The translations under genes and the position numbers were made by a program. Shown here piece after piece: positions 9,607 through 21,101 of a stretch of 64,000 nt of DNA. The notes below the pieces were generated by a model. That model was not told where the DNA came from. It searched no databases and was given only the letters and a program-made list of their open reading frames with translations. Every line of letters starts with the position of its first letter. The first letter of the stretch is position 1. The DNA is from Sulfuriferula multivorans (GTDB taxonomy: Bacteria > Pseudomonadota > Gammaproteobacteria > Burkholderiales > Sulfuriferulaceae), in the NCBI RefSeq assembly GCF_003851125.1, contig NZ_BGOW01000002.1:227773-291772 (forward strand), given 5' to 3'.

Positions 9607-11100
9607 TCACTCACTGCGAACCGGCGCACTCCCCAGCTCAGGGGCCGTATCGCCGCCCCAGCTCCCGCCCAGCGCCTGGATCAGCAGCACGCTGGCGGTC
9701 AGGCGGCGGCCGAGCAGGCCGAGTTCGGCATTTTGCGCGTTGCTGGCCGTGGCTTGCGCGGTAATCACGTTGAGGTAGGGAACCATCCCGGCCTTGTACT
9801 GGTTTTTCGCGAAACGCAGCGAGGTTTCGGCGGCTTGCACAGTTTGCCGCTGTAGCGCCGCTTCGTCTGTCAGGATGCGTTGTGCGGCCAGGTTGTCTTC
9901 GGCTTGCTGGAAGGCGGTGAGCACGGTCTGGCGGTAAGTGGCGACCGTCTGCCGGTAACCCGCCTCGGCACTGGCGACTTGCGCGCTGCGCGCACCGGCG
10001 TCGAAAAGCGTGACCGCCAGCGTGGGGCCAAGCGACCAGAACAGGCTCGGCGCGCTGAACAAATCCGCCAGATGCGACACCCGGCTGCCGGTCTGCGCCG
10101 ACAGCGTCAATGACGGAAACCACGCGGTCTGCGCCACGCCGATCTGGGCATTGGCCTGCGCCACTTTGCGCTCGGCTGCCGCCAGATCGGGGCGGCGTTG
10201 CAGTAACTGCGCCGGCACGCCGGCCGGAATCTCGGGCACCGCGGGGCTCATCTCCACTGCTTCCAGATTGAATTGGCTGGGCGGTACTCCAACCAGCACG
10301 GCAATCGCATGCTGCTGCTGGGCGCGCGTCACGCCCAGATCGGTGTACGTCACTTGGGCGCCCAGCAACTGGGTGCGCGCCAGCGCCACATCGGCGGCGG
10401 AAACCACCCCGGCGCGATAGCGGTTTTCAGTCAGTTGCAAGGCCTTTTGATAAGCCGCCACGGTTTGCCCGGCCAGGCGGATTTGCGCGTCGGTCACGCG
10501 CAATTGCAGATAGGTTTGCGCCAGCGTGGCTTGCAGGGAAAGCCGTGTGGATTGCAGTGTGGCGGCGCTGGCCTGCGCCGATGCTTCGCTGGTGGCGACT
10601 TGCTGACGTACCTGACCCCACAGATCGGGCACCCAGCTTGCTGTCAGACCTGCGCTATAAATATTGCTCGGCACCGATTGCGAATTGCTTTGCCCTGATG
10701 CGTTAATGGTGCCGCTTTTCGAGCGGCTGGCTGATGCGTTGGCACCCACGGTCGGGTAAAACTGCGCGCGGCTGACAGCAGTCAGCGCCGTGGCTTGGTC
10801 ATAGGCGGCCAGCGCCGCCTGCAGGCTCTGGTTGGCTTGTGCCACCTGTTGTTCCAACTGATCGAGCACCGGGTCGTTGTATACCTGCCACCATGCACCG
10901 CGCGGCGCGGCATCCTGCGGATTAGCCTGCATCCAGCCCTGATCTTCGGCAAAGGCTGCCGGCACGTTGAGCTTGACCGGCGGCTCCGGAGGCGTGGTGC
11001 TGCACGCGGCCAAACCCATACACAGCAGCGTCGCCAGCACCAGGCGGCGCGAATTGGCTGGGCGAAAAAAATCGGCAGGATGCATAGTCATGATCAGCAT
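9607..11100 (-). CDS. RND efflux outer-membrane factor, NodT family
   Basis: This is a TolC-like outer-membrane channel lipoprotein that completes the RND pump of this operon. The N terminus carries a lipoprotein signal ending LLCMGLAACSTTP (lipobox LAAC). The 497-residue length is typical. Two related halves each hold long Ala/Gln helices, and family segments are visible: GLTASWVPDLWGQVRQQVAT, ENRYRAGVVSAADVALARTQ, and VPAQLLQRRPDLAAAERKVA. The ATG at 11100 follows the stop of the upstream permease directly (TGAATG); an ATG four or six codons later is also possible. It is the last gene of the adaptor-permease-permease-OMF operon. Confidence 0.93.
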   Translation of the reverse strand: MLIMTMHPADFFRPANSRRLVLATLLCMGLAACSTTPPEPPVKLNVPAAFAEDQGWMQANPQDAAPRGAWWQVYNDPVLDQLEQQVAQANQSLQAALAAYDQATALTAVSRAQFYPTVGANASASRSKSGTINASGQSNSQSVPSNIYSAGLTASWVPDLWGQVRQQVATSEASAQASAATLQSTRLSLQATLAQTYLQLRVTDAQIRLAGQTVAAYQKALQLTENRYRAGVVSAADVALARTQLLGAQVTYTDLGVTRAQQQHAIAVLVGVPPSQFNLEAVEMSPAVPEIPAGVPAQLLQRRPDLAAAERKVAQANAQIGVAQTAWFPSLTLSAQTGSRVSHLADLFSAPSLFWSLGPTLAVTLFDAGARSAQVASAEAGYRQTVATYRQTVLTAFQQAEDNLAAQRILTDEAALQRQTVQAAETSLRFAKNQYKAGMVPYLNVITAQATASNAQNAELGLLGRRLTASVLLIQALGGSWGGDTAPELGSAPVRSE

Positions 11101-14100
11101 TCAAGTAGGTAAGGTACGGGGAAAGACCCGCTGCCAGCGGCGCTGGCTCCACAGACGCAGCCGGTCGAGTTCCAGATAAATCACCGGCGTCGTGTAGAGG
11201 GTCAGCAGTTGACTGAAAATCAGCCCGCCGGCAATCGAGATACCCAGCGGCTGGCGCAACTCCGCGCCGTTGCCGGTGATGAACGCCAGCGGCAGCGCGG
11301 TGAACAGCGCCGCCAGCGTCGTCATCAGGATCGGGCGCAGGCGCATGGTGGCCGCCAGGCGGATGGCTTCACGCGCCCCCAGGCCTTGTTCTCGTTCGGC
11401 CTGCAGGGCAAAGTCGATCATTAAAATGGCGTTTTTCTTGACAATGCCAATCAGCAGGAACACCCCGATCAGCGCAATGATACTGAACTCGGAACCGGCC
11501 AGCATCAAGGCCAGCACCGCACCCACACCGGCAGACGGCAAGGTGGACAGAATGGTCAACGGGTGGATGGTGCTTTCGTACAACACGCCCAGCACGATGT
11601 AGATGGCCAGCACCGCAGCCATCAGGTACAGCGGCTGGTTTTTCAGTGTGTCGGAAAAGAGCTGCGCAGTGCCCTGGAACCCGCCATGGATTTCGCTGGG
11701 CAGGCCGATTTCGGCCATGGTCTGGTCGATTTTTGCCTGCGCCTGCGACAGCGATACGCCCTTGTCGAGATTGAACGAAATGGTCGATGCTGCGAACAGA
11801 CCCTGATGGTTGACTGTCAGCGGCGTATTGCCGAGTTCATAGTGGGCCAGTGCGGAGAGCGGCACGCGCTGGCCGCTGGCGCTGATCACGTAGATATCGT
11901 TCAACGCCGACTGCTGTTGCTGGTATTGGGGCGCGGCTTCCATCACCACGCGATACTGGTTCAGCGGCGCGTAAATAGTCGACACCAGACGCTGGCCGAA
12001 AGCATCGTTCAGTGTCTGATCGATCAGGCTCACCGGGACTCCATAACGCGCGGCGGCATCACGGTCGATGACCAGCTTCAGTTGCAGCCCGCTGCTTTGC
12101 TGATCAGTATCGACATCGCTAAGTCCGCTAATGCCGCGGAACGCCGCCAGTATTTTCGGCTCCCACAGGCGCAGCGCATCCAGGTCGCTGGCCTGCAGCG
12201 TGTATTCATACAGCCCGGTCGAAGGGCGCCCGCCGGCACGAATGTCCTGTACCGGAAACATCGACACCTGAACCCCCGGCACCCTGGACAGGCTCTTGCG
12301 CATTTGCTGCATCAGGGTCATCACGTCGGCGCGCTGGTTATCCGGTTTCAGCGTCAGATACATGGATGCAGAGTTGCTGGCGCTGCCACCGGCAAACGCC
12401 ACGACGTTTTCCACGCCCGGATTTTTGCGCACAATGGCGACGATGCGCGTGAGTTTGGTACTCATATCCTGAAACGACACCGATTGATCCGCCTGCACCC
12501 TGGCAATCAGCAAGCCCGTATCCTGAGTCGGGAAAAAACCCTTGGGTACGATGTTGTACAGATAAATGTTGAGTGCGATGGTGGCAAAAAACACCAGCAG
12601 CATCAGCCCGGGGTGGGCCAGTGCGCCATCCAGGCTGCGCGCGTAACCGCGCACCACGGCGTCCCAGCCGCGCGCCAGTACCGAGCGGCGTAGCGCCTGC
12701 CCTTCAGCGGGCGGCACATGCGGACGCAGCCAGCGCGATGCCAGCATCGGCGTCACCGTCAGCGACACCAGCAGCGAAATGGCGATGGCGATAGTGAGAG
12801 TGACGGCGAATTCGTGAAACAGCCGGCCGATGATGCCACCCATGAACAGCACCGGAATGAACACGGCGACCAGCGACAGACTCATCGACAGCACGGTGAA
12901 GCCCATTTCGCGCGCGCCCAGCAAGGATGCCTCCATCGGGCGCATGCCGGCCTCGACATGGCGCATGATGTTTTCCAGCACCACAATGGCATCATCGACG
13001 ACAAAGCCGGTCGCCACGATCAGCGCCATCAGCGACAGATTGTCCAGACTGTAATCCAGCAGCCACATCGCCGCGAAGGTGCCGATCAGCGACAACGGCA
13101 CGGCAATGCTGGGAATCAGCGTGGCGCGCCAGTCGCGCAGAAACAGCCAGACCACCCCCACCACCAGCAGCACCGACAGGAACAGCGTGTTCTCGACTTC
13201 TTTCAAGGAAGCGCGAATCGTCACGGTGCGGTCCGACATGATGCGCACCTTGATGGCGGCCGGGATCGTTGTCTCCAGTCCCGGCAGTGCGGCCTTCACG
13301 CCTTCCACCGTATCGATGATGTTGGCGCCGGGCTGGCGGAAAACAATGATTTGCACCGATGGATCGCCGTTGGACAGCCCCATGTTGCGCGCGTTTTGCG
13401 TGCCTTCGTAGACGCTGGCAACCTGATTCAACGGGATCGGCGCGCCATTTTTATAGGCGACGATCACGCGCTGATATTGTTCCACCGTGGACAACTGATC
13501 ATTGGTGCCGATCTGCCAGCGCTTGTCATTGTTTTCCACGACGCCCTTGGGCGCATTCACATTGGCAGTCACGATTGCCTGACGCACCTGCTCCAGCGAC
13601 ACGCCCATGCCGTTGAGTTGCGGGACATCCAGTTCCACGCGCACCGCAGGCAACGCCGAACCGCCTACTGTCACCTGGCCGATACCGGACAGTTGCGAAA
13701 TCTTCTGCCCCAGCAGCGTCGAGGCGGCGTCGTACATCTGCCCGCGCGTCAGGCTTGCCGAGGTGAGCGAGATGATCATTATCGGCGCGTCGGCCGGGTT
13801 CACCTTGCGATAGGTAGGGTTGCCGGTGAGCCCGGTGGGCAACAGGGTACGTGCAGCGTTGAGCGCGGCCTGCACTTCGCGTGCTGCGGTGTTGATATTC
13901 TTCGACAGGGCAAACTGCAGGATCACGCGGGTGGAGCCGAGTGAACTCGACGAGGTCATCTGGGTAATCCCGGAAATGCGCCCCAGCGAGCGCTCCAGCG
14001 GCGTGGCGACCGTAGCCGCCATCACGTCCGGGCTGGCGCCTGCCATATCAGCCTGCACCATGATGGTGGGGAAATCCACTTGCGGCAGCGGCGCCACCGG

Positions 14101-14196
14101 TAACAAACGAAACGCAATGATGCCGGCCAGCAGCACCGCCAATGCCAGCAGCGTGGTGCCGACCGGGCGGCGAATAAAGACAGCGGAGAGATTCAC
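11101..14196 (-). CDS. mdtC: RND multidrug efflux permease, MdtC-like
   Basis: This is an inner-membrane, proton-driven trimeric transporter of the HAE1 group. Its 1031 residues fit MdtC (about 1025). Topology is the usual one: helix 1 ([20 protein letters not shown]), a large periplasmic loop, the helix 2-6 block with [20 protein letters not shown] (the conserved Asp pair of helix 4), a second periplasmic loop, and the C-terminal helices with [17 protein letters not shown]. In E. coli MdtB and MdtC form a mixed trimer, and the two tandem permease genes here suggest the same. The start overlaps the MdtB-like stop by four bases. The order-based MdtB/MdtC naming is an inference. Confidence 0.93.
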   Translation of the reverse strand: MNLSAVFIRRPVGTTLLALAVLLAGIIAFRLLPVAPLPQVDFPTIMVQADMAGASPDVMAATVATPLERSLGRISGITQMTSSSSLGSTRVILQFALSKNINTAAREVQAALNAARTLLPTGLTGNPTYRKVNPADAPIMIISLTSASLTRGQMYDAASTLLGQKISQLSGIGQVTVGGSALPAVRVELDVPQLNGMGVSLEQVRQAIVTANVNAPKGVVENNDKRWQIGTNDQLSTVEQYQRVIVAYKNGAPIPLNQVASVYEGTQNARNMGLSNGDPSVQIIVFRQPGANIIDTVEGVKAALPGLETTIPAAIKVRIMSDRTVTIRASLKEVENTLFLSVLLVVGVVWLFLRDWRATLIPSIAVPLSLIGTFAAMWLLDYSLDNLSLMALIVATGFVVDDAIVVLENIMRHVEAGMRPMEASLLGAREMGFTVLSMSLSLVAVFIPVLFMGGIIGRLFHEFAVTLTIAIAISLLVSLTVTPMLASRWLRPHVPPAEGQALRRSVLARGWDAVVRGYARSLDGALAHPGLMLLVFFATIALNIYLYNIVPKGFFPTQDTGLLIARVQADQSVSFQDMSTKLTRIVAIVRKNPGVENVVAFAGGSASNSASMYLTLKPDNQRADVMTLMQQMRKSLSRVPGVQVSMFPVQDIRAGGRPSTGLYEYTLQASDLDALRLWEPKILAAFRGISGLSDVDTDQQSSGLQLKLVIDRDAAARYGVPVSLIDQTLNDAFGQRLVSTIYAPLNQYRVVMEAAPQYQQQQSALNDIYVISASGQRVPLSALAHYELGNTPLTVNHQGLFAASTISFNLDKGVSLSQAQAKIDQTMAEIGLPSEIHGGFQGTAQLFSDTLKNQPLYLMAAVLAIYIVLGVLYESTIHPLTILSTLPSAGVGAVLALMLAGSEFSIIALIGVFLLIGIVKKNAILMIDFALQAEREQGLGAREAIRLAATMRLRPILMTTLAALFTALPLAFITGNGAELRQPLGISIAGGLIFSQLLTLYTTPVIYLELDRLRLWSQRRWQRVFPRTLPT

Positions 14197-17100
14197 CCTT
14201 CGCTCTCGCTCTGCGCTATGCCTGCGTCACTACCGAAACGTCGCCTGCGCCAATTCTCCCAGCGCGTCGCCAGCCGGTCGAAGGCCAGATAAATCACCGG
14301 CGTGGTGAACAGCGTCAGCAATTGCGACAGCAACAGCCCACCCACCAGCGTGATGCCCAGCGGTTGGCGCAGTTCGGCACCCATGCCGCCACCCACTACT
14401 AGCGGTATCGCGCCGAACAGCGCGGCAAACGTCGTCATCAGGATCGGCCGCAAGCGCAAACGCGCTGCCTGCAGGATCGCGTCCGGCGCGCTCAGCCCCT
14501 GACGGCGTTGCGCCTCAAGGGCAAAATCCACCATCAGAATGGCGTTTTTCTGCACGATGCCAATCAGCAGAATAATGCCGATGATGGCGATCACGGTCAG
14601 ATTGTGTCCGCTGAACATCAGCGCCAGCAAGGCACCAATGCCTGCCGACGGCAACGTGGATAGAATGGTGATGGGGTGGATGTAACTTTCATACAGCACG
14701 CCCAGCACGATGTACATGGTGGCCACTGCCGCCAGCAGCAGCCACAACTGGTTGGACAACGCGGCCTGGAAGGCTGCCGCTGCGCCCTGGAAACTGATGG
14801 AACCCGAAGCCGGCAACCCGGCCTGCTGTGCCGCGTCCTGAATCGCGCTCACCGCGGCGCCCAGGGATACTCCCGACGCAGGCTGGAACGACACCAGCGC
14901 AGCCGGGAACTGACCCAGATGGTCGATGGCCAGCGCCGTGGTGCGCTGCTCGATATGGGCAATCGCCGTCAGCGGCACCGTTTGTCCGCCGCTGGTGGCG
15001 AGATAAATATTGTTGAATGCGGCCAGTCCGGATGACTCGGTCGAGGCGGCTCCCAGCACCACGCGGTATTGCGCCGACTGGGTGAAGATGGTGGATACCA
15101 GGCGCTGGCCGAAGGCGCTGTAGAGCGCGCTGTCGATGGCGCTCATGGTGATGCCGAGGCGCGCGGCCGCATCGCGGTCGATATCCACGTAAGCTTGCAA
15201 ACCCTGGTCTTGCAGGTCGCTGGTCACTCCGGCCAGTTGCGGCAGTTCGCGCAATCGTTCCATCAGGCTATGCGTGGATTGCGCCAGCTGTTCGGCACTG
15301 CTGGCGGAGAGGCTGAACTGGTAGGGATAGCGGCTGACCAGATCGTCGATGGTCAGATCCTGCACCGGCTGCATGAATAACTCGATGCCGCCTACCTGTG
15401 CCGCACGCTGCTGCAAACCGGCTATGATCGGCCCGACGCGCTCGGCGCGTTGATTCAGCGGCTTGAGGCTGATCAGCAGGCGGCCGTTGTTAAGCGTGGT
15501 GTTGGTACCGTCAATGCCGACAATGGAGGAGATGCTCTGTACCGCCGGGTCTTTTGCCAGCGCTTCCACCAGCGCCGCCTGGCGCCGCCCCATCGCGCTG
15601 AATGAAACGTCCTGCGCAGCCACCGTGGTGCCCTGTATCAGTCCGGTATCCTGCACCGGAAAAAAACCTTTGGGGATCACCACATATAGCGCCACCGTCA
15701 CCAGCAGGGTGAGCAACGCCACCACCAGCACCACCGGCTGATGGCGCAGCACCCAGACCAGGGCGCGCGAATAACTGTCGGCCAGGCGCTCGAAGGCACG
15801 TCCGCTGGCGCGGGAAAAACGTCCCTGTTTTTCCTCCGGGATATGGCGCAACATGCGCGCGCTGAGCATCGGCGTAAAAGTCAGCGATACCGCAGCAGAG
15901 ATCACGATGGCTACCGCCAGCGTGACGGCGAATTCGCGGAACAGCCGCCCTACCACATCCCCCATGAACAGCAGCGGAATCAGGACGGCAATCAGCGAGA
16001 AAGTCAGCGAGATGATGGTGAAGCCGATCTGGCCCGCACCCTTGAGGGCAGCCTGCAGCGGCGGCTCGCCGGCCTCGATATAGCGCGCGATGTTCTCGAT
16101 CATCACAATCGCGTCATCCACCACAAAACCGGTGGCGATGGTCAACGCCATCAGGGTCAGCGTGTTGATGGAATAGCCCGACAGATACATCACGCCGAAG
16201 GTACCGATTAACGCCAGCGGCACTGCGGTGGCGGGTATGAAAGTGGCACGCGCGTTGCGCAGGAAAACGAAAATCACCGCGACCACCAGTACCACCGCCA
16301 GCAACAGCTCGAATCGCACGTCGGCAATCGCCGCACGTATGGTCACGGTGCGGTCAGACAGCACTGTCAGTTGCGCAGCCCCCGGCAAACTTTTTTGCAA
16401 ATCCGGCAGCAGTTCGTGAATGCGATCGACCACCTGAATCACATTGGCGCCGGGCTGGCGTTGCACATTCAGCACCAGTCCGGGCTTGCCGTTTACCCAC
16501 GCGGCCTGCCAGGCGTTTTCAGGCGCCTCTTCCACCGTAGCCACATCGCCCAGGCGCACCGGCGCGCCGTTCTTATAGGCAATGATCATGTCGCGATAGG
16601 CCTCGGGCGACTGCAACTGATCGTTGGCGTCGATGGTAAACGAACGCTGCGGCCCGTCGATGCTGCCTTTCGGCGTATTGACGTTGGCACCGATAATGGT
16701 GGTGCGAATAGTGTCCAGGCTCAAACCCAGCGCAGCCAGCGCGCGCGCGTTGACGGTGACGCGCACCGCCGGCTTGTGCCCGCCGGACAAGGTGACCATA
16801 CCCACTCCCGGCACTTGCGAGAGTTTTTGCGACACGCGCGTGTCGGCCAGATCATACAACTGGGTGAGCGGCAGGGTAGCCGAGGTCACGCCCAATGTGA
16901 TGACTGGCGCATCGGCCGGATTGACCTTGGCGTATACCGGCGGCGACGGCAGATCGCTGGGCAGAAAACTGCCCGCTGCATTCATCGATGCCTGCACCTC
17001 CTGCTCGGCCACGTCCAGCGGCAGAAGCAAATCGAAGCGCAGGGTGATGACGGAAGCGCCGCCGGAACTGACCGACCACATCTGCGCGAGGTCCGGCATC

Positions 17101-17372
17101 TGACCGAACTGGCGTTCGAGCGGCGCAGTGACCGAGGAGGTCATCACATCCGGGCTGGCGCCGGGATAGAGCGTGGTGACCTGGATGGTGGGGTAATCCA
17201 CTTCGGGCAACGCTGCCTGCGGCAACAGCCGGTAGCCGACAAACCCGGCCACCAGCACTGCCAGCATCAGCAGCGTCGTGGCAATCGGCCGCAGAATAAA
17301 CAGCCGCGACGTGCTCGGGCGCTCAGCCTCCGCCGCTCCCTGCAGCGGGTCATCAACCGGCGGCATGCTCAC
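14193..17372 (-). CDS. mdtB: RND multidrug efflux permease, MdtB-like
   Basis: This is the first of two tandem RND permeases, 1059 residues. It shows [20 protein letters not shown] (helix 1), [20 protein letters not shown] (the Asp pair used for proton relay), [20 protein letters not shown] as in MdtB, and [20 protein letters not shown] near the C terminus. About 20 extra residues precede helix 1, beyond the E. coli protein. Four-base overlaps join it to the adaptor gene upstream (17369-17372) and the second permease downstream (14193-14196), so subunit synthesis is likely coupled. MdtABC pumps export bile salts and novobiocin in E. coli; the substrate here is unknown. Confidence 0.93.
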   Translation of the reverse strand: MSMPPVDDPLQGAAEAERPSTSRLFILRPIATTLLMLAVLVAGFVGYRLLPQAALPEVDYPTIQVTTLYPGASPDVMTSSVTAPLERQFGQMPDLAQMWSVSSGGASVITLRFDLLLPLDVAEQEVQASMNAAGSFLPSDLPSPPVYAKVNPADAPVITLGVTSATLPLTQLYDLADTRVSQKLSQVPGVGMVTLSGGHKPAVRVTVNARALAALGLSLDTIRTTIIGANVNTPKGSIDGPQRSFTIDANDQLQSPEAYRDMIIAYKNGAPVRLGDVATVEEAPENAWQAAWVNGKPGLVLNVQRQPGANVIQVVDRIHELLPDLQKSLPGAAQLTVLSDRTVTIRAAIADVRFELLLAVVLVVAVIFVFLRNARATFIPATAVPLALIGTFGVMYLSGYSINTLTLMALTIATGFVVDDAIVMIENIARYIEAGEPPLQAALKGAGQIGFTIISLTFSLIAVLIPLLFMGDVVGRLFREFAVTLAVAIVISAAVSLTFTPMLSARMLRHIPEEKQGRFSRASGRAFERLADSYSRALVWVLRHQPVVLVVALLTLLVTVALYVVIPKGFFPVQDTGLIQGTTVAAQDVSFSAMGRRQAALVEALAKDPAVQSISSIVGIDGTNTTLNNGRLLISLKPLNQRAERVGPIIAGLQQRAAQVGGIELFMQPVQDLTIDDLVSRYPYQFSLSASSAEQLAQSTHSLMERLRELPQLAGVTSDLQDQGLQAYVDIDRDAAARLGITMSAIDSALYSAFGQRLVSTIFTQSAQYRVVLGAASTESSGLAAFNNIYLATSGGQTVPLTAIAHIEQRTTALAIDHLGQFPAALVSFQPASGVSLGAAVSAIQDAAQQAGLPASGSISFQGAAAAFQAALSNQLWLLLAAVATMYIVLGVLYESYIHPITILSTLPSAGIGALLALMFSGHNLTVIAIIGIILLIGIVQKNAILMVDFALEAQRRQGLSAPDAILQAARLRLRPILMTTFAALFGAIPLVVGGGMGAELRQPLGITLVGGLLLSQLLTLFTTPVIYLAFDRLATRWENWRRRRFGSDAGIAQSESEG

Positions 17373-18691
17373 GGCGCCTTACCCTGGCCCGCACCTCGCT
17401 GGCCAGCACCGTGCTTGCCCTTGCCCTGGCCTGCATTGCTTCCGGTCTGCGCCGTCACGATCCGCACGGCGGCCCCCGCACGCAACCGGTCCAGTCCATC
17501 GGTCACGACTTTTTCACCGGCCTGCAGGCCGGACGTGATCACGGTCAGCCCGGCATCGCTGACGCCCGGCGTGATTTTGCGCACCGTCACTTTGTTATCT
17601 GAGCCGATCACATACACAAAGGTACCGGGCGCTCCCACCGCCACCGCGGATGAAGGCACGACCACCGCGTTATCGAGGGTGGCCACACGCAGCCGCACGT
17701 TGACGAACTGGTTGGGGTACAGCGTCAATTGCTGGTTGGCGAATTCGGCCTTGAGATTGAGCGTGCCGGTCGTGGTACTGATCTGGTTGTCGGCGGCCAG
17801 CAGCTTGCCTGTGGCAAGCTGCTGGCTATTGCGTGCATCCCAAGCCTCCACCAGCGGCGCTTTGCCCGTATATAAATGTTGCAACACTGGACCGATTTGC
17901 TGCTGAGGGATGGCAAAGGTCACTGTCACCGGCTGCACCTGCGCCAGGGTAACGATAGGTGCGGTGTTGCCGCTCGTCGCGGTACCGCTGGCCGTTTGCG
18001 CACTGACACCAATGGCACCGCTGGTGTTGACCATGTTGCCGGCATCCACCGGGCGCAGCCCTGCCAGACCGGAGACCGGTGCAACGATACTGGTATAGCC
18101 GAGTTGCAGCCTGGCGTTGTCCAGTGCTGCGCGGTCGGTAGCCAGCGTCGCCGTGTATTGCCCAACCAGCGCTTTCTGGTCATCCACCTGCTGGTGGGCG
18201 ATCGAATCCTGCGCCTGCAGGGTTTGATAACGCACCAGATCGAGCCTGGCGCCATCGAGCTGCGCCTGGTCGCGCATGACTACTCCTTGTGCCTGCTCCA
18301 CGGCGATCTGGAATGACCGCGGATCGATCTGGGCGAGCAATTGCCCGGCCTTGACCATCTGCCCTTCGCGGTAATGCACGCTTTGCAGCAGACCAGTGAC
18401 GCGCGGCATCACGTTCACATAGCTGCGCGGTGTGACCGTACCGAGTGCATTGAGCCATACCGGAACCGGCTGCACGCGAGCCGTGGCGGCGGTCACCGGT
18501 GTCGGACCACCAGCGCCGCGCTTTTTATCTGCGGCACCATGCGGTGCGCTGCTGTTGTGCTTCGCTCCCCATACCAGCAAACCGACAATGATTGCCAGCA
18601 CTGCCACTATCAGGACACCGCGAAAACGGCGTCGATGAGGCTGCGTGGCGGGTAGTTGGGAAGAGGACGGAGACTGAGTAGGCGTGTTCAC
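17369..18691 (-). CDS. mdtA: RND efflux periplasmic adaptor, MdtA-like
   Basis: This is a membrane-fusion protein for the two RND permeases. It has an N-terminal inner-membrane anchor ([20 protein letters not shown], about residues 23-42) and then the adaptor core: [20 protein letters not shown], the lipoyl half [20 protein letters not shown], a helical hairpin, and [20 protein letters not shown]. The beta-barrel and membrane-proximal domains follow. A low-complexity Gly/Lys/His tail ([16 protein letters not shown]) ends the protein and might bind metal or simply be a linker. It is the first gene of the operon. The 190 bp upstream holds no CpxR-type repeats and no BaeR-type site that I can recognise. 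Confidence 0.93.
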   Translation of the reverse strand: MNTPTQSPSSSQLPATQPHRRRFRGVLIVAVLAIIVGLLVWGAKHNSSAPHGAADKKRGAGGPTPVTAATARVQPVPVWLNALGTVTPRSYVNVMPRVTGLLQSVHYREGQMVKAGQLLAQIDPRSFQIAVEQAQGVVMRDQAQLDGARLDLVRYQTLQAQDSIAHQQVDDQKALVGQYTATLATDRAALDNARLQLGYTSIVAPVSGLAGLRPVDAGNMVNTSGAIGVSAQTASGTATSGNTAPIVTLAQVQPVTVTFAIPQQQIGPVLQHLYTGKAPLVEAWDARNSQQLATGKLLAADNQISTTTGTLNLKAEFANQQLTLYPNQFVNVRLRVATLDNAVVVPSSAVAVGAPGTFVYVIGSDNKVTVRKITPGVSDAGLTVITSGLQAGEKVVTDGLDRLRAGAAVRIVTAQTGSNAGQGKGKHGAGQRGAGQGKAP

Positions 18692-18885
18692 AGGTTATTT
18701 TCCGTTGATCGCGTTCAATAATGGAGGATGGATTTCAATACTGCCTGCGGCGCAAATTTCAAAAGCAGGATGGTAGCACTCCGTTTTGATTTTGCTTGGA
18801 TAATGTACGAATTAGACCGCCAACAGCAGGCTGACGGATTACCGCAGAAAAGGCCGCGCGATAGTTGACGGACAAGCTGACGCCG

Positions 18886-19350
18886 TTATCTTTGCTGCGG
18901 GCCTGTCTGCATCCCGGCGGGCACAGCCTGCCAACGCGTCTGACATTGCGCTACATAAGGATAGTAACCACGTGGATCGCTGCAGTAATACCAGTATTGT
19001 GCAGGCCCCTGTGGTGGCATTATTTCACTTACCGGGGGCTGATAGGGATCCGGGTAGGGATACACCGGCGCGGGGTAAAAATACCAGATCCCACCCACAA
19101 TCCACCACCACCCCCCGCGTCCGCCGTGACGGCCATGATACCAATGGCCACCACGCCAAAGCACCATGTCATGTTCGCGGAATTGACGAATATCGCCTCG
19201 GTAACCGTCCCACCGGTCCGACTTTTGGTCGCGATGGTGATCCCGGTCATTGAATCCACGGCCATAGCCATTCTCGTCCGCACTGCTTCTGGTTATTGCC
19301 GATGCTAGAAGCAACGCGCTGATGAACGTGGAAAGGATGATTTTTTGCAT
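18886..19350 (-). CDS. Secreted Tyr/Gly/Pro-rich protein with WYYC C-terminal motif
   Basis: I do not recognise a named family. The 154-residue product starts with a signal peptide (MQKIILSTFISALLLASAIT, cleavage probably after the SSA that follows). Then comes a charged Asp/Arg/His stretch, a Gly/Trp-rich stretch (RGGWWWIVGGIWYFYPAP) and a Pro/Tyr-rich linker. The C-terminal 30 residues read YWYYCSDPRGYYPYVAQCQT followed by RWQAVPA. The same layout ends the protein at 19955-20356: WYYC, about 4 residues, GYYPYV, QC, and WQAV. Such short Cys-containing ends occur on small periplasmic or surface proteins of proteobacteria. It lies close to a Cpx-like two-component system, but no CpxR-type repeat is seen in front of it. 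Confidence 0.7.
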   Translation of the reverse strand: MQKIILSTFISALLLASAITRSSADENGYGRGFNDRDHHRDQKSDRWDGYRGDIRQFREHDMVLWRGGHWYHGRHGGRGGWWWIVGGIWYFYPAPVYPYPDPYQPPVSEIMPPQGPAQYWYYCSDPRGYYPYVAQCQTRWQAVPAGMQTGPQQR

Positions 19351-19433
19351 GACACAATTACCTCAAAAATTCCGCAATGCGCTATTCATACGGCGAACCA
19401 TGGGCTTGGATTATGGGGCAGCAACCTGGCATT

Positions 19434-19952
19434 CTAGGGCGGAGAAACGCCCGGCGGCGGGGGTGGTGGCATGCCAGGCGGTGGAGGGGGTGGATAGGAT
19501 GCTGCGCGCGGTTGCCTGATGATGCGGCCATAAACGGGCACTCGATGACCGCTCGCATACATACACTGCATGTAACTGGCGTTATAACGCTGTTGCGTAC
19601 TATAACCGGAGTCTTGTGCAGTTTCGCTACCGATCAGACTGCCCACCAGCAATCCGGTACCCGCCCCCACACCAGCACCCTCATGCCCACCGAGTGCCGC
19701 GCCTGCGGCTGCGCCAATCACTGTGCCGGTAACTGCACTCATCACCCCGCTCTGATTGGCTGCCTGATTAGGCGTCACCCCATTTATCCGGTCAAGTGCA
19801 TATTGCCTGCATGCATCATCGTCCATGCGAAATTGCTCAAAACTTTTTCCGGTGCCGGGTAGTACCGTCACGCTGGGTCCGCTCGGAATCGTGGTGCACG
19901 CACTGAGCAGCAACAACGCAGAAAGCGGTAAAATTTTCGCTGTCGATCGCAT
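19434..19952 (-). CDS. Glycine-zipper lipoprotein with polyproline tail
   Basis: I start at the ATG at 19952, giving MRSTAKILPLSALLLLSACT with lipobox LSAC and a 172-residue protein; an upstream start would destroy the signal. A region resembling the YMGG/glycine-zipper lipoproteins covers about residues 70-120 (GTVIGAAAGAALGGHEGAGV, GAGTGLLVGSLIGSE), with GxxxG repeats able to pack helices in a membrane. Before it, DDDACRQYALDRINGVTPNQ is typical of these proteins. The tail is almost all Pro/Gly (PPPPPPGMPPPPPPG). The gene begins 2 bp after the stop of the Tyr-rich gene upstream (TGACCATG), so the two are likely co-translated. Confidence 0.75.
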   Translation of the reverse strand: MRSTAKILPLSALLLLSACTTIPSGPSVTVLPGTGKSFEQFRMDDDACRQYALDRINGVTPNQAANQSGVMSAVTGTVIGAAAGAALGGHEGAGVGAGTGLLVGSLIGSETAQDSGYSTQQRYNASYMQCMYASGHRVPVYGRIIRQPRAASYPPPPPPGMPPPPPPGVSPP

Positions 19953-19954
19953 GG

Positions 19955-20356
19955 TCATCTCCCATCCACAGGAGATGATGGTTGCGGTGCCACCGCTTGC
20001 CATCTGCCAGAACACTGTTTCACATAGGGGTAATAGCCCTGCGGATTGGCGCAGTAATACCAGAAGTTGGATTGCTGAGAGGGAGCATCGGTATCCTGAC
20101 CGTCTCCCTGCTCAATATATACAGGGGGAGAGGCCGGCGCCGTCACGACAGGCGGCGGGTAATAATAAGGTGGTGCCGGATAATAGTAGGGTCCAGGATA
20201 ATACGGGTAATACCCGGGATACGCCCACATCGGGCCAAGATTAATTCCGACACCAACATGACCACGCCAATGACCACGATCCGCCATGGACACACTGCTC
20301 GCGCTGACCCCCAGCGCCACGAAAAGAACAACTAACGTTACTTTAAGCTTGCTCAT
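19955..20356 (-). CDS. Secreted Tyr/Pro-rich protein with WYYC C-terminal motif
   Basis: The start is set at the ATG at 20356, preceded by AAGGAG, giving 133 residues with a signal peptide (MSKLKVTLVVLFVALGVSAS). The mature part begins with a short HWRGHVGVGINLGPMW segment. A dense Tyr/Pro repeat follows (YPGYYPYYPGPYYYPAPPYY), and then a Ser/Gln linker. The end reads FWYYCANPQGYYPYVKQCSG and RWQAVAP, which matches the end of the protein at 18886-19350. The shared two-Cys motif suggests a disulfide-closed terminal module, with different repeat linkers. Location is probably periplasmic or surface. Function is unknown. Confidence 0.72.
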   Translation of the reverse strand: MSKLKVTLVVLFVALGVSASSVSMADRGHWRGHVGVGINLGPMWAYPGYYPYYPGPYYYPAPPYYYPPPVVTAPASPPVYIEQGDGQDTDAPSQQSNFWYYCANPQGYYPYVKQCSGRWQAVAPQPSSPVDGR

Positions 20357-20447
20357 GAAAATCTCCTTAAATGCCTGAACGCCTGGACGACCAAGCTGCA
20401 CGGAGCTTCGCCCACTGTGCAATTCATAGATCACATTCCCTGCTTTT

Positions 20448-21011
20448 TTATAGCACGCTTCTATGCACTTCGATTAATAAGGACAGGTGCTCCGCCGCCA
20501 CCTCGGCAGGCGTGGCACCGGATGATTCAGCACTCTGTTTATTTCCGGGTTGATGACCACGGTTTTCACGCGCCCGCAGCAATTTCTTGCGCTGCTCCTC
20601 GGTCAAAATGTCGTTTATTTCGCTGCGCATCTGGGCGCGCAACACAATCATGTCGGCGATGGTTTTCCCTTGCGCATCCGCCAACGCCCGCACCTGATCT
20701 GCGTCTGAATTACCCATCGCCGAGAGCGCCATGAGCTGTTGCCGGTTCTCGATCTGCGCGTCACGCAATGCGCGCATTTGCGGTCGATGTTGTTCGACAA
20801 TGGCGCGAACAGCCGTGCGCTGGTCCTTGGTCAGACTCAGGCGCTTGCCGATGCGATAAATCTGCGACTCGCGTGTGTGTTGATAAGCATGATGACAACC
20901 TCCCGCCTGCCCTTTTCCACCGGCCAGCTGATTGGCATATACGGAAGTCGCTTCGAGCATTCCCGCCAGCAGGGTCGTCATGAGAATGGTTAGCGTGTCT
21001 TTTTTCATCAT
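20448..21011 (-). CDS. Spy/CpxP-like periplasmic protein (LTXXQ family)
   Basis: Spy and CpxP are small all-helical periplasmic chaperones or signalling proteins controlled by CpxR. I start at the first of two adjacent ATGs (21009-21011), 4 bp after AAGGA. The 187-residue product has a signal peptide ending near SVYA, then helices with LSLTKDQRTAVRAIVEQH and LTEEQRKKLLRARENRG. These are the two LTxxQ-type motifs of the family. A Ser/Ala-rich tail follows. The gene is divergent from the cpxR-like gene, just as cpxP is divergent from cpxRA in E. coli. Direct CpxR-type repeats lie 91-115 bp upstream of the start. A broken copy of this gene's 5' end lies in between. Confidence 0.85.
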   Translation of the reverse strand: MMKKDTLTILMTTLLAGMLEATSVYANQLAGGKGQAGGCHHAYQHTRESQIYRIGKRLSLTKDQRTAVRAIVEQHRPQMRALRDAQIENRQQLMALSAMGNSDADQVRALADAQGKTIADMIVLRAQMRSEINDILTEEQRKKLLRARENRGHQPGNKQSAESSGATPAEVAAEHLSLLIEVHRSVL

Positions 21012-21101
21012 TGCGTCCTTTCCTGTCGCATTAAGAAACATTCCCTTTTGATACGCGATGCAACCTTGATCTGGCGCGGCGCAATTCAGTGCCAGCTATT
21101 T

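Noticed and set aside
12718..13944. Very long frames antisense to the RND permeases
   Set aside because: High-GC codon structure of the real minus-strand genes keeps these frames open; they are rich in His/Arg/Gln and have no domain.
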